From contig NZ_CP012074.1 of the NCBI RefSeq assembly GCF_001262015.1, positions 516,501-580,500 of the forward strand: a stretch of 64,000 bases of DNA. The letters are read 5' to 3'. Shown piece by piece: positions 52,060-61,379 of the stretch. Source of the stretch: Prevotella fusca JCM 17724 (GTDB lineage Bacteria; Bacteroidota; Bacteroidia; Bacteroidales; Bacteroidaceae). Position 1 is the stretch's first letter. Each line of letters begins with the position of its first letter. The position numbers were made by a program, and so were the translations under genes. The notes under the pieces are model-generated. The model was not told the DNA's origin, searched no databases, and saw only the letters and a list, made by a program, of their open reading frames with translations.

Positions 52060-54219
52060 TTATACCTTCAGAGGTTCTGCAACTGTTTCTTTTAATTGCT
52101 TTTCAGCAGTTGCTCCGACAGTGTATTTATCTCCTCCTGCATAGAAACGATGGTGTGCTTCTTCCTGACGAGGAGCAGAGAAGTTGCTGACACGCTTCAT
52201 GTAGCCGATGATGCGAGTGAGATAATCAACGTTTGTTGAATGGCAATGCGGACATTCGTGTAGGTAACGCTTGTCAATATGACCGCAGTCGTTGCAGACA
52301 GTGTTGGGTATATTGAATGTAAAATAGTTGCATCCTTCCTGTGCGGCAACACGCAGAAGCTGGCGATACTGTGGCTCAGAGAGGTGTTCCTCGAGGTTTA
52401 TGTGAAGTGCTGAACCACCCGTCAGATGCTCGATGTAAGGTGCACCGTGCAGCTTGAACTTGTCGAGAATTGTCAGTGAGTTGTCTTCTACACGATAGAA
52501 ATAGCTGTTGTAACAGTTTCGAGGAACGAAGTATCCATCCTCGTGGTCCCATTTCGCATGTTTTACTCCCACATTCTCGGCAGGAATCATCTCACAGTTG
52601 AACATTGCTTCCTTGGTGCGGAAAGCCTTGTTCTGTGTCTCGATGAGCCCGAGGACAGTCTGCACGAACTTTTTGTAGTCTTCATTAGGAGTAATGTCAA
52701 GTCCCATGAATTCTGCTGCTTCCACAAGACCGTTGATACCAATGGTGAGGTATTGGCGGTCAATGTTGATGTACCCAGCATCAAAGAGTGGCAACATGTG
52801 ATTGTGCATAAGTTCTTTAAGGTTCTCATTGTAAGCCAACTGGACCTTATGACACAATTCGATGACATGGTTTAAATATTCCTTGTAGTCAAGGTTGTGG
52901 TTGACAGCATACTGGATGCAGCGATTGAGGTTGATGGTTAGTACACTCTTTGAACCTGTTGAAACGCCACCAGCTCCGAGAGTATAGGAGAAGCCATTGT
53001 CTTGGATTTCATTGCGCAGGCGGCAGCATGAACTGAGTGAGTCAGCATTGTCACTCATATAGGTGAAGAAGCTATGTCCTTCTGAGTACATCTTGGCTGC
53101 AAAGTCGCCCCATTCTTCATCCTTGCAGTCGCCGTTTTCGGCTAAAAGTGCCATTGTTTCAACCGGGAAGGTTAGGACAGTCTTGAGACGTTCCTGGTTG
53201 AACCAGCTCATGAAACGTTTCTGTAACCATGACAGACTCTCCCAATCGGGCTGCGAACCATCAGGAAAATAGAAGTTGCCAAAGAGCGACTCGAAGTAAG
53301 GGCGGTCGTAATAAGATATGTTCCAGAATACAGCCTGATAGTTGCGGGCACCAGTCGGCTGGTTCAATGAGTAGACAATCTGCTCGAAGTTGTCGGTAAT
53401 CATCTTGTCTATCGTACGTTTTCTTAGACTGAGGTCTACTACTTCGTCAGCTCGTTTCCAATAGTCCTTACCATATTCTTTCTGAATGAAATAGTTCATG
53501 TACATCAAGAACTCAGGTGTGGCGCAGGCACCGGCAAGCATGGATGAAACCATGAATACCATATTGATGAAGCCGCCACAGAAACTCTTCAGATTGGTTG
53601 GTGCGGTAGAGTTGCCGCCAATAGAGGTTGTTCCACCGATGAGCCAAGGATACATTGTGATGGAAGCACAGTAGTTGGCGAGGTTTGTCTCATCGTTCTT
53701 ATATATAAAATGGTGGGTGAGGAGGTCAATATACTCGTCAGCCAAATCCTTGCCATACATTTTCTTGATGCGGTCAACAAGTAAGCGGCGGTTCAGGCGG
53801 ATGAATCCCTGCTTAGGCAGTTCTCCTATGAGTGTTGCAATGTTCTTGTGTTCAACGTTGGCATTGGCGTCAAACTTTGAGCCCGTTGCAGCGTTCGTGG
53901 CTACGCAATAGTCAGAGAGAAACTTCATCTTTTCAAGCGTCTCGCGGTCTTCAGTGTGCTGCTGACGGTAGACGATGAAGCTCTTTGCCACATTGTAGTA
54001 GCCCTCTTTCATCAGTGCCATCTCAACCTGGTTCTGAATATCCTCTACCTTGATGTCGTTCTGTATGTCCAGGTCGGAGAGAATTTTCGACACCGTACCT
54101 AAATCAGTAGGCTCGTTGACACTCTCGAATGCCTTGAGGATGGCATTCATAATCTTGTCGAGGGAGAATCGTTCCTTCGACCCATCACGTTTGGTGATCG
54201 TGAAGTTCTTCATTTCCAT
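52060..54219 (-). CDS. nrdD: Anaerobic ribonucleoside-triphosphate reductase
   Basis: 719 residues. Reduces ribonucleotides without oxygen using a glycyl radical, supplying dNTPs for anaerobic growth. The N-terminal ATP-cone (ITKRDGSKERFSLDKIMNAILKAF) senses dATP/ATP. The C-terminus has four zinc-binding Cys in CNDCGHID and CPHCHS, and the glycyl-radical loop LTRIIGYM. It therefore looks functional. The usual activase gene nrdG is not found downstream. A full promoter lies at 54369-54399 with a leader of about 145 bases. Confidence 0.97.
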   Translation of the reverse strand: MEMKNFTITKRDGSKERFSLDKIMNAILKAFESVNEPTDLGTVSKILSDLDIQNDIKVEDIQNQVEMALMKEGYYNVAKSFIVYRQQHTEDRETLEKMKFLSDYCVATNAATGSKFDANANVEHKNIATLIGELPKQGFIRLNRRLLVDRIKKMYGKDLADEYIDLLTHHFIYKNDETNLANYCASITMYPWLIGGTTSIGGNSTAPTNLKSFCGGFINMVFMVSSMLAGACATPEFLMYMNYFIQKEYGKDYWKRADEVVDLSLRKRTIDKMITDNFEQIVYSLNQPTGARNYQAVFWNISYYDRPYFESLFGNFYFPDGSQPDWESLSWLQKRFMSWFNQERLKTVLTFPVETMALLAENGDCKDEEWGDFAAKMYSEGHSFFTYMSDNADSLSSCCRLRNEIQDNGFSYTLGAGGVSTGSKSVLTINLNRCIQYAVNHNLDYKEYLNHVIELCHKVQLAYNENLKELMHNHMLPLFDAGYINIDRQYLTIGINGLVEAAEFMGLDITPNEDYKKFVQTVLGLIETQNKAFRTKEAMFNCEMIPAENVGVKHAKWDHEDGYFVPRNCYNSYFYRVEDNSLTILDKFKLHGAPYIEHLTGGSALHINLEEHLSEPQYRQLLRVAAQEGCNYFTFNIPNTVCNDCGHIDKRYLHECPHCHSTNVDYLTRIIGYMKRVSNFSAPRQEEAHHRFYAGGDKYTVGATAEKQLKETVAEPLKV

Positions 54220-54368
54220 TGTTTATGTTTTATACTTTTTTAGGCGTTTATAATCGTTTGTAAGTTGTAAGATAATTTATATTGTGGCTGAGTATAAGTT
54301 GTCAGTTTTGGATAACTTTTTTCGTTTTCTTTCTTCCTAAGTTTTCTATTTTGAAAAACTTTATGGTG

Positions 54369-54399
54369 CAAATTTAAGTAAAAGTATTCATTTCTCAAA
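54369..54399 (-). promoter_or_regulatory. Promoter of nrdD
   Basis: On the minus strand TTTG (54399-54396), 19 bp, TAAATTTG (54376-54369). The ~145-base AT-rich leader before nrdD contains no ORF and no obvious NrdR box. The rest of the gap to 54650 is plain. Confidence 0.7.
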
Positions 54400-54650
54400 G
54401 AATAATTTGACTTAAATTTATTGGATAAATTACTCATTAACTGCATTTTTTGAGTGTAAATATCAGTAATATAAAGGTTTAAGACTTATAGTTGTAGTTG
54501 AACTTTATTTTAAATATTGATTATGTTTTCAGGATAATATTGAATGTATGGGATGAGAGTTCACGATACACAGGTTTGTTTTATTTTTATTTTGAGGTTT
54601 GCGAGACATGATGTTGTCAATGAGTAAGGAGGATTATTTCTTTGATGTTT

Positions 54651-54682
54651 TTTGTTTTACAAAGATAAAAGGCGTACTTTTG
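54651..54682 (+). promoter_or_regulatory. Promoter of the HAD gene
   Basis: TTTG at 54651-54654, 20 bp, TACTTTTG at 54675-54682. Transcription from about 54690 rules out a start at 54652 and supports ATG 54703. Confidence 0.75.
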
Positions 54683-54702
54683 CAGCTCAAAGCGATAAGA
54701 TT

Positions 54703-55392
54703 ATGACTGATATATCATTGATAGCCTTTGATGCTGATGATACTCTATGGGTGTGTCAGACCTATTTCGAGGCAGTAGAGAAGGCATATTGCGAGCTGCT
54801 TGCATCTTATGCTTCTGCGGACGAAATATCGAAAGCCCTCTTTGCTACAGAGACGGCAAATATGCCGCTTTTCGGTTATGGCAGCAAGGCTTTCATGCTT
54901 TCTTTGCTGGAGAATGCCACACGGGTGAGTGATGGGTTGTTGACGGCTGAGGAAGTGATGAAGATTATCAATCTGGGCAAAGGGCTGTTGCAGTTGCCAG
55001 GTAAACCGATTGAAGGTGTGGAGGAGACGTTGAAACAGTTGCGCAATTCTGGCAAGTATCATTTAGTGGTGTTCACAAAAGGTGAACTGCTTGACCAGGA
55101 AAACAAGTTTGACCGTTCAGGGCTGCGTCCCTATTTTGATGACATTGTTGTTGTGTCAGATAAGACCGAGGAGTCCTATTACCGTTTGTGTGAACAGTTT
55201 GGTGTGAAGGTTGACCAGTTGTTGATGGTTGGAAACTCTTTCCGTTCGGATATTGAGCCAGTATTGAAACTTGGAGGCTGGACGGCATACATACCTTTCC
55301 ACACAATATGGCAGCATGAGGTGGTAGATGAATATGATCATTCCCACTTGTTGAAACTTGATGAGTTTACGCAGTTGAAGGGGCTTTTGTAA
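54703..55392 (+). CDS. HAD-superfamily hydrolase
   Basis: 229 residues from ATG 54703. Motif I is FDADDTLW, with the nucleophile Asp; motif II is VVFTKG; the Lys of motif III is in the DKTEESYY region; motif IV is VGNSFRSDIEP. A helical cap lies between motif I and II, typical of C1-cap phosphatases. It probably dephosphorylates a small metabolite; the substrate is unknown. Alone, convergent with the epimerase gene, with a shared hairpin between them. Confidence 0.9.
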   Translation: MTDISLIAFDADDTLWVCQTYFEAVEKAYCELLASYASADEISKALFATETANMPLFGYGSKAFMLSLLENATRVSDGLLTAEEVMKIINLGKGLLQLPGKPIEGVEETLKQLRNSGKYHLVVFTKGELLDQENKFDRSGLRPYFDDIVVVSDKTEESYYRLCEQFGVKVDQLLMVGNSFRSDIEPVLKLGGWTAYIPFHTIWQHEVVDEYDHSHLLKLDEFTQLKGLL

Positions 55393-55452
55393 GGTTTTTA
55401 TTAGCCTTTTTTGCCTAATTGGGCTAATTAGCCCAGAAAGACTTATAAGAGA

Positions 55453-55493
55453 ATCCCCCATAACATGCCGTCACAAGCAATGTTATGGGGGAT
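55453..55493. terminator. Bidirectional hairpin between HAD and epimerase genes
   Basis: ATCCCCCATAACAT and ATGTTATGGGGGAT arms (14 bp) with a 13-base loop. T-rich only on the plus side. Confidence 0.75.
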
Positions 55494-55537
55494 TTCTTCG
55501 TATCTATATTCCTTCACCTTCGTGAAAGGAATTTATT

Positions 55538-56725
55538 TTATTCCATAGTCTTCAGTATCTCCTGACAGAGCATATATCCCTTGATCATCATACGAGGAAC
55601 ATGAAACGGTCCCTTGAAGATATTGCCCTTTGCTGGCTGTGCAACTGTTCCGTCACGATGGAGGTAGCCATACCACTCTGGATAGTCTTGGTCAGGGAAG
55701 TGGGCGTAGGTCCACTCACTGATTCGCTGATGGCGATAAAGATATTCTTCATCACCAGTTCCAAGGTAAGCATAAAGAGAGGCAATGATAGTCTCGCACT
55801 GTGGCCACCAGAACTTCATGTCCTGTGAATAATCCTGTGGCGGGAGATTACGGCAGTCGCAGAAATTGATGATGCCACCGTACTGCTTGTCCCATCCCCA
55901 GTCCCATGACCAGTCAAAGATGGTGAGAGCAGTATCGAGCAGTTCCTTGTCCCAGTTGCGCAGCTTTGCTTCCTCCATGATGAACCATGCTGTTTCGATG
56001 CAATGACCAGGGTTGATGGTACGTGCAGCGTTGGTGTCAATGAATTCTCCCTTTGGACCAACCGTTTCAAGTAGTGCTTTGAATTCCGGGTGCATGAAAT
56101 AGCGACGGAGCAATGAGATTGACTCGTCAATCTGCTGGGTCAATGTCAGGTCGTCAATTACCGCACGGAGACGTGACCCTACATTGATGAGAATCATAAT
56201 GATGGAATGACTCTGCATCTCTACGCCAGCTTCATATTTAGCTGGAAGGAATCCCAGAGTAGAGAGGAAACGCTGTGCGTCATGGAATACCTGCAATGCT
56301 CTTTCCGCATAATGCTTGTCGCCCGTAGCCAAAGAGTATTCGGCGAAAGCTATTGCAGCGAATGTCTCTGAGAAAACATAACGACGCTTACGCAATGGCT
56401 TTCCTTCAGCTGTGACCTCAAAGTACATGTGTCCGTCCTCATCAAAGCAATATTTCTCGATGAAGTCAATGGTAGATTTGGCTGCATCGAGCCATTCCTG
56501 ATTCTTCTCTACATTATTATATGCGAAAGAGCAGATGAATGCCCATCGTCCCTGGAACCACACCGACTTTGTTGTGTCCATCAATGAACCGTCACGATTC
56601 AGACAGGTGTATATACCGCCATTCTCCTTGTCCCATCCATGGTTCAACCAGAAAGGCATAATGTTGTTTGTAAGGTCGTTCTTGTAGGTCTCAGCCCATG
56701 AACGTAAATATTCTTTTTTATCCAT
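55538..56725 (-). CDS. N-acylglucosamine 2-epimerase family protein
   Basis: 395 residues from ATG 56725 (MDKKEYLRSWAETY); a longer frame from 56746 adds seven residues. The (alpha/alpha)6-barrel family pattern is clear: FWLNHGWDKENGGIYTCLNRDG, KSVWFQGRWAF, then HCIETAWFIMEEAKL and FWWPQCETI. Members interconvert N-acetylglucosamine/mannosamine or, in the cellobiose 2-epimerase branch, epimerise the reducing sugar of disaccharides. The exact substrate cannot be set from sequence by eye. A promoter lies at 56827-56858. No sialic-acid genes adjoin. Confidence 0.9.
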   Translation of the reverse strand: MDKKEYLRSWAETYKNDLTNNIMPFWLNHGWDKENGGIYTCLNRDGSLMDTTKSVWFQGRWAFICSFAYNNVEKNQEWLDAAKSTIDFIEKYCFDEDGHMYFEVTAEGKPLRKRRYVFSETFAAIAFAEYSLATGDKHYAERALQVFHDAQRFLSTLGFLPAKYEAGVEMQSHSIIMILINVGSRLRAVIDDLTLTQQIDESISLLRRYFMHPEFKALLETVGPKGEFIDTNAARTINPGHCIETAWFIMEEAKLRNWDKELLDTALTIFDWSWDWGWDKQYGGIINFCDCRNLPPQDYSQDMKFWWPQCETIIASLYAYLGTGDEEYLYRHQRISEWTYAHFPDQDYPEWYGYLHRDGTVAQPAKGNIFKGPFHVPRMMIKGYMLCQEILKTME

Positions 56726-56826
56726 AATTTTAGGTGATATAGACAATGTGTTGATTTTCAGATGGATAGTATGATAAACGGGGTGTCTACACTTTTGTAT
56801 AGCTGTTCTTTACCATTGTGCTTTGG

Positions 56827-56858
56827 CAAATTTAGGACTAATTTGTCAATTATCCAAA
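56827..56858 (-). promoter_or_regulatory. Promoter of the epimerase gene
   Basis: On the minus strand TTTG (56858-56855), 20 bp, TAAATTTG (56834-56827). The gap from here to the repeat at 57097 shows nothing more. Confidence 0.7.
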
Positions 56859-57096
56859 GAAAAGAAATGAAAAATCATTCTTCTTTGTTACAGGTAGTCA
56901 GATGTTGTTGAGTTGTTTTGTTGCTATTTTGCGTGTAGTCCTCAGATTATGTTGTTTTACCGAGGGTGTAAATGATTTCGCCAACCCTTGGGCGTTGTCT
57001 TGCCAATGCCTGGCAACACCATAAGTATATGGTTAGGGCAATATAACCTGTTGCCATAAAGATCCGTTTCTCCGATAGCTGTTGTGTTATTTTATA

Positions 57097-57433
57097 GGTG
57101 TCTGATATTTTTCCCCATATAAGTTAGTCATGAGAGTCTCTTACTATACCTTGATTATAATGACAATAATAAACCTCTCTTCTCATTTTCTACCGATGTG
57201 TTGTTGCCCATCACGTGTGGTGCTGTTAGTAAACACCAATGGTGTTGAGTGCTAAATACAAAGCAATATATTGTCGGGATAGAAGCAGCTTGCTGTCAGG
57301 AAAGAGTCTTACTGCCAAAAGATAATTAACCTTGTTTGATGGAGAGGCTTACTTTTCCAAAGTCAATACAGTCTTGTCTATCTAAAAGAGGTTCCGCATC
57401 GGAGCGTATGCCATTGAAGTTTTATCGGACACC
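57097..57433 (+). repeat. Dispersed ~300-bp element, copy 4, best-preserved ends
   Basis: Ends GGTGTCTGATA (57097-57107) and TATCGGACACC (57423-57433) are inverted with one mismatch. Block order: ACCGATGTGTTGTTG core, one 22-bp unit, GCAATATATTGTCGGG, GGCTTACTTTTCCAAAG, GTTTTATCGGACACC. It ends seven bases before the uvrA stop codon. Confidence 0.8.
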
Positions 57434-57439
57434 AATAGT

Positions 57440-60268
57440 TTATTTCAACACTTTGACAAGGAAGCGGGAGGTGTAGCTTTCCTTGTTCTTGGCAACAACC
57501 TCTGGTGTTCCACAGCTCAGCATCCTGCCACCACTGCGGCCACCTTCAGGTCCCATGTCGATGATGTAATCAGCAAGTTTGATGACATCGAGGTTATGTT
57601 CGATGATGATGACAGTGTTACCACGGTCAACGAGCTTTTGCAAGACATCCATAAGGATGCGGATATCTTCAAAGTGAAGACCTGTTGTCGGCTCGTCGAG
57701 AATGTAAAGTGTCTTACCAGTGTCACGCTTTGCGAGTTCTGTCGCCAGCTTGACACGCTGACTTTCACCGCCTGAAAGGGTGGTGGAGCTCTGTCCGAGC
57801 TTGATGTAACCCAGTCCTACATCCTGCAAAGCCTTTATCTTCGGCAGAATCTGTGGTACATTCTCAAAGAATTCTACAGCCATGTTGACCGTCATGTCCA
57901 GCACGTCAGCAATGGATTTGCCCTTGAAACGTACCTCAAGAGTCTCTCGGTTATATCGTTTGCCGTGGCAGACCTCGCAAGGTACCATCACATCCGGCAG
58001 GAAGTTCATTTCGATGGTTTTATAACCATTGCCGCCACAGGTTTCACAGCGTCCTCCTTTCACGTTGAAAGAGAATCGCCCCGGTTTGTAACCGCGAATC
58101 TTGGCTTCGGGAAGATTTACGAATAGTTGGCGTATGTCAGAGAAAACACCTGTGTAAGTTGCAGGGTTACTTCGAGGTGTACGACCAATAGGACTCTGGT
58201 CAACATTCACCACTTTGTCTATATTGTCAATACCTTCAATTGTCCCGTAAGGCATCGGACGTTTCAAGGAACGGTAGAAATGCTGTGAAAGAATAGGTTG
58301 CAGGGTTTCGTTGATAAGCGTACTCTTGCCCGAACCAGATACGCCGGTAACGACAATCAGCTTGCCAAGTGGGAAGGTTACATCCACATTTTTCAGGTTA
58401 TTGCCTTTACAGCCAGCGAGCTGAATGAACTTTCCATTACCCTCCCGGCGTTCCTTAGGGATTTCAATAGCACGTTCACCATTCAGGTACTGTGCGGTGA
58501 GTGTGTGTGTCTTGAGCATATCCGCAGGCTTACCTTGGAATACAACCTCGCCTCCTTTGCGTCCTGCTTTCGGCCCGATGTCCACAATCCAGTCGGCAGC
58601 GTGCATCATGTCTTCGTCGTGTTCAACGACAATCACAGTGTTGCCCATATTGCGCAACTCCTTCAAAGAGTTGATAAGTCGCTCGTTATCACGCTGATGA
58701 AGACCTATGGACGGCTCGTCAAGGATGTAAAGTACATTGACAAGTTGAGATCCAATCTGTGTTGCAAGTCGGATGCGCTGGCTCTCACCGCCTGAGAGAG
58801 TGGCACTCTGACGGTTCAATGCAAGATAATCAAGTCCCACGTCAAGCAGGAAATCTATGCGTTTGCGGATTTCCTTTACGATTTCAACGGCAATTGTTCG
58901 TTGTTTCTCGTTCATGTGTTCCTCAACGTGGTCAATCCACTCTTTCAGTTCGGTAATGTCCATTTCTGCCAGTTCGGCAATATTCTTGTCCCATATTTTA
59001 TATGACAAAGCCTCACGATTCAGACGGTGTCCGTGACATTCCGGGCATTGTGCTTCGGCAATGAACTGGTCAGCCCACTTCTTTCCTGCCGTAGAGTCAT
59101 CGTTCTCCATAACGGTACGGAGATACTTAATGATACCATCAAAGGACACGAAATAGTCAGAGGTGGTATGCACAAGTTCCTTGGCAATCTTCAGTTTCTC
59201 CAGGGAACCGTATAAAACCTCGTCCATAGCCTCCTTGGGAATATCTTTGACAGGCGTCTTGAGGTTGCATTCATACTTCTTCAACAGTGCATCTATCTGC
59301 CAGAAGATCATCTGGTTCTTGTATTTTCCTAAAGGAATAATTGCACCACTATAGATGTCCTGCTTGTCATCCGGAATCACCTTCTTCAAGTCAATCTCAT
59401 CAATGACACCCAAGCCTTTACAATGTGGACAGGCCCCCTCGGGCGAATTGAATGAAAAGATGTTCGGTGCAGGGTCTTTATAGGCAATGCCCGTGACGGG
59501 GTCCATCAGTCGTTTGGAGAAGTATTTGGCTTCATTGCGTTCGTTGTCAAGAATCATGATCAGACCTTCTCCTTGTTTCATGGCAGTCGACACCGTCTTT
59601 GCCAGTCGCTCACGTAGTGTGTCGTTCTCCGTGCCACCGAGCTTCATCTTGTCGATAACTACTTCGATGTTATGGTTCTTGTAACGGTCAACCTTCATGC
59701 CGCGTGTAAGCTCTTCTATCTTTCCATCCACACGGATGTACAGATAGCCTTTGCGGCGCATCTGCTCAAAGAGTTCACGGTAATGACCTTTGCGGTTGCG
59801 GACGAGCGGAGAAAGAATGTATATCTTTTGGTCCTGATAATCGGACATGATCATATCCACCACTTTCTCCTCGGTGTATTTCACCATCTTTTCACCACTC
59901 ATATAAGAGTACGCTTCGCCTGCACGGGCATAGAGTAAGCGGAGGTAATCATATATCTCGGTGGTTGTGCCGACAGTAGACCGTGGGTTTTTGTTGGTTG
60001 TCTTCTGCTCAATGGAGATGACAGGAGATAATCCAGTAATCTTATCCACGTCAGGACGTTCCATGTTTCCAAGGAAGTTGCGGGCGTATGCAGAGAAGGT
60101 CTCGATGTAGCGGCGCTGACCTTCAGCGAATATTGTGTCGAAGGCAAGCGAACTCTTTCCCGAACCGGATAGTCCTGTAAAGACGGTGAGTGAGTTGCGT
60201 GGGATGGTTATGTCTACATTCTTCAGATTATGCACTCTGGCTCCGAAGACTTCTATCTTTTCGTTCAT
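57440..60268 (-). CDS. uvrA: Excinuclease ABC subunit A
   Basis: 942 residues, full length. UvrA recognises bulky DNA lesions for nucleotide excision repair. Two ABC ATPase modules: the first with GLSGSGKSSLAFDT near residue 33, the second with GVSGSGKSTL near 640. ABC signatures LSGGESQRI and LSGGESQRV are both present, as are two zinc-finger clusters (CPHCKG region and CETCGG...CEVCHG). Cytosolic; works with UvrB and UvrC. The gene is monocistronic, with a G-rich repeat just upstream. Confidence 0.98.
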   Translation of the reverse strand: MNEKIEVFGARVHNLKNVDITIPRNSLTVFTGLSGSGKSSLAFDTIFAEGQRRYIETFSAYARNFLGNMERPDVDKITGLSPVISIEQKTTNKNPRSTVGTTTEIYDYLRLLYARAGEAYSYMSGEKMVKYTEEKVVDMIMSDYQDQKIYILSPLVRNRKGHYRELFEQMRRKGYLYIRVDGKIEELTRGMKVDRYKNHNIEVVIDKMKLGGTENDTLRERLAKTVSTAMKQGEGLIMILDNERNEAKYFSKRLMDPVTGIAYKDPAPNIFSFNSPEGACPHCKGLGVIDEIDLKKVIPDDKQDIYSGAIIPLGKYKNQMIFWQIDALLKKYECNLKTPVKDIPKEAMDEVLYGSLEKLKIAKELVHTTSDYFVSFDGIIKYLRTVMENDDSTAGKKWADQFIAEAQCPECHGHRLNREALSYKIWDKNIAELAEMDITELKEWIDHVEEHMNEKQRTIAVEIVKEIRKRIDFLLDVGLDYLALNRQSATLSGGESQRIRLATQIGSQLVNVLYILDEPSIGLHQRDNERLINSLKELRNMGNTVIVVEHDEDMMHAADWIVDIGPKAGRKGGEVVFQGKPADMLKTHTLTAQYLNGERAIEIPKERREGNGKFIQLAGCKGNNLKNVDVTFPLGKLIVVTGVSGSGKSTLINETLQPILSQHFYRSLKRPMPYGTIEGIDNIDKVVNVDQSPIGRTPRSNPATYTGVFSDIRQLFVNLPEAKIRGYKPGRFSFNVKGGRCETCGGNGYKTIEMNFLPDVMVPCEVCHGKRYNRETLEVRFKGKSIADVLDMTVNMAVEFFENVPQILPKIKALQDVGLGYIKLGQSSTTLSGGESQRVKLATELAKRDTGKTLYILDEPTTGLHFEDIRILMDVLQKLVDRGNTVIIIEHNLDVIKLADYIIDMGPEGGRSGGRMLSCGTPEVVAKNKESYTSRFLVKVLK

Positions 60269-60475
60269 TGTAGGGTGTCGGGTGTTTAATGTTGGGTGTT
60301 GGGTGTTGGGTGTTGATGGAATGTTGGGTGTTGAGTGTTGAATGTTGGGTGCTGGATGTTGATGGATTGCTTAATTTTGCTGGTTGATGATTTTCCGTAA
60401 TACAGACAAGTAAACACGATTCGTCAATCATAACAAACTAATCATCAACACCCATCACCCATCACCCAACACCCA
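60269..60475. repeat. GGGTGTT-type satellite with a complementary C-rich tract
   Basis: 60271-60365 is built of GGGTGTT-like 7-bp units, some grouped as AATGTTGGGTGTTGAGTGTTG. The tract 60447-60479 is the inverted complement (CACCCATCACCCAACACCC-type). The two could pair as a long imperfect hairpin between uvrA and the type IX gene; the G-rich strand might form a quadruplex. Confidence 0.6.
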
Positions 60476-61159
60476 TCACCTCGTGTTCTGTGTATAGCCT
60501 CTCAGCAGGTTTACATCTCGTCTGATGCGGAACTCTTTGCCGTCAGCTCCTTTGGCAGTAACGTTGACAAAGTACGTTCCTTGTGCAACGTCTTTTCCTT
60601 TGTACTTGCCATCCCAGCCACCGGTAGGGTCGTCCCATTCGTATAGTTTCTGTCCCCAACGATTGAAGATGACAGCTTTAAACTCAACAATACTCTTATA
60701 GCCAGGCTTGGCACGATATATGTCATTGATGCCATCCCCGTTGGGAGAGAAAGCATTTGGCATCTGAAGACTGCTCTCGCTGATGGACAAACTGATGGCA
60801 TTATAGCGTGTGGTATCACCATTGAGAATCTCATACAGCACCACTCTTGTGGTTCCTGCCTCCGTGAAAGTATATTCAGTATTTTTGTCGTAACGTATGA
60901 GATAGGCCGATCGTGGGTTACTTTGGTTAAAGAAATGCCACTCGTAATTTGTGGCAGAGTTGTTTGTAGCTGGTGGGTTGGCTGTAAAAGCTACCGTCAA
61001 TGGAGCCGAACCGGCATAAGTTTCACCAGTAGCTATCGTGTTTGTTTCACCGTTTGCATCGGTATATTTACCTGTTGGCTGGCAGTTCTGTGCCTCTATT
61101 GCTATGGTAGACAGCATCGCCAGCATTACTGTAAGTATTCTGATTCGATTTTGTTTCAT
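60476..61159 (-). CDS. Secreted protein with a gliding/type IX secretion C-terminal domain
   Basis: 227 residues. Signal peptide (MKQNRIRILTVMLAMLSTIA, cleavage near EAQN). A PKD-like beta domain follows (APLTVAFTANPPATNNSATNYEWHFF). The last ~90 residues match the gliding motility-associated / type B CTD: NAFSPNGDGINDIYRAKPGYKSIVEFKAVIFNRWGQKLYEWDDPTGGWDGKYKGKDVAQGTYFVNVTA. This domain directs export by the type IX system and surface anchoring. It is a very short carrier with no enzyme domain. Surface protein or cargo stub. Confidence 0.88.
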   Translation of the reverse strand: MKQNRIRILTVMLAMLSTIAIEAQNCQPTGKYTDANGETNTIATGETYAGSAPLTVAFTANPPATNNSATNYEWHFFNQSNPRSAYLIRYDKNTEYTFTEAGTTRVVLYEILNGDTTRYNAISLSISESSLQMPNAFSPNGDGINDIYRAKPGYKSIVEFKAVIFNRWGQKLYEWDDPTGGWDGKYKGKDVAQGTYFVNVTAKGADGKEFRIRRDVNLLRGYTQNTR

Positions 61160-61304
61160 CCCTGTTGTTCGTTTTATACTTTCTGTAAATAGTACATTCG
61201 TGCAAATTTACATATTTTTTCTCATACAAACAAGCAAAAGTACTTACCAGTACAATATATGTAATATGAAGTAGTGTTTTTGCGTTTTTTTCATTCTAAC
61301 TCCT

Positions 61305-61333
61305 TTTGGTTACAGAATTCTTTTGTATATTTG
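61305..61333 (+). promoter_or_regulatory. Promoter of the LysM gene
   Basis: TTTG at 61305-61308, 17 bp, TATATTTG at 61326-61333. The spacing is shorter than usual. Transcription from about 61340 supports ATG 61380 rather than 61323. Confidence 0.5.
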
Positions 61334-61379
61334 CACTTGTAATTTTATTTTGTTGCTGTTTGAAATCAAAAATAAGAGT

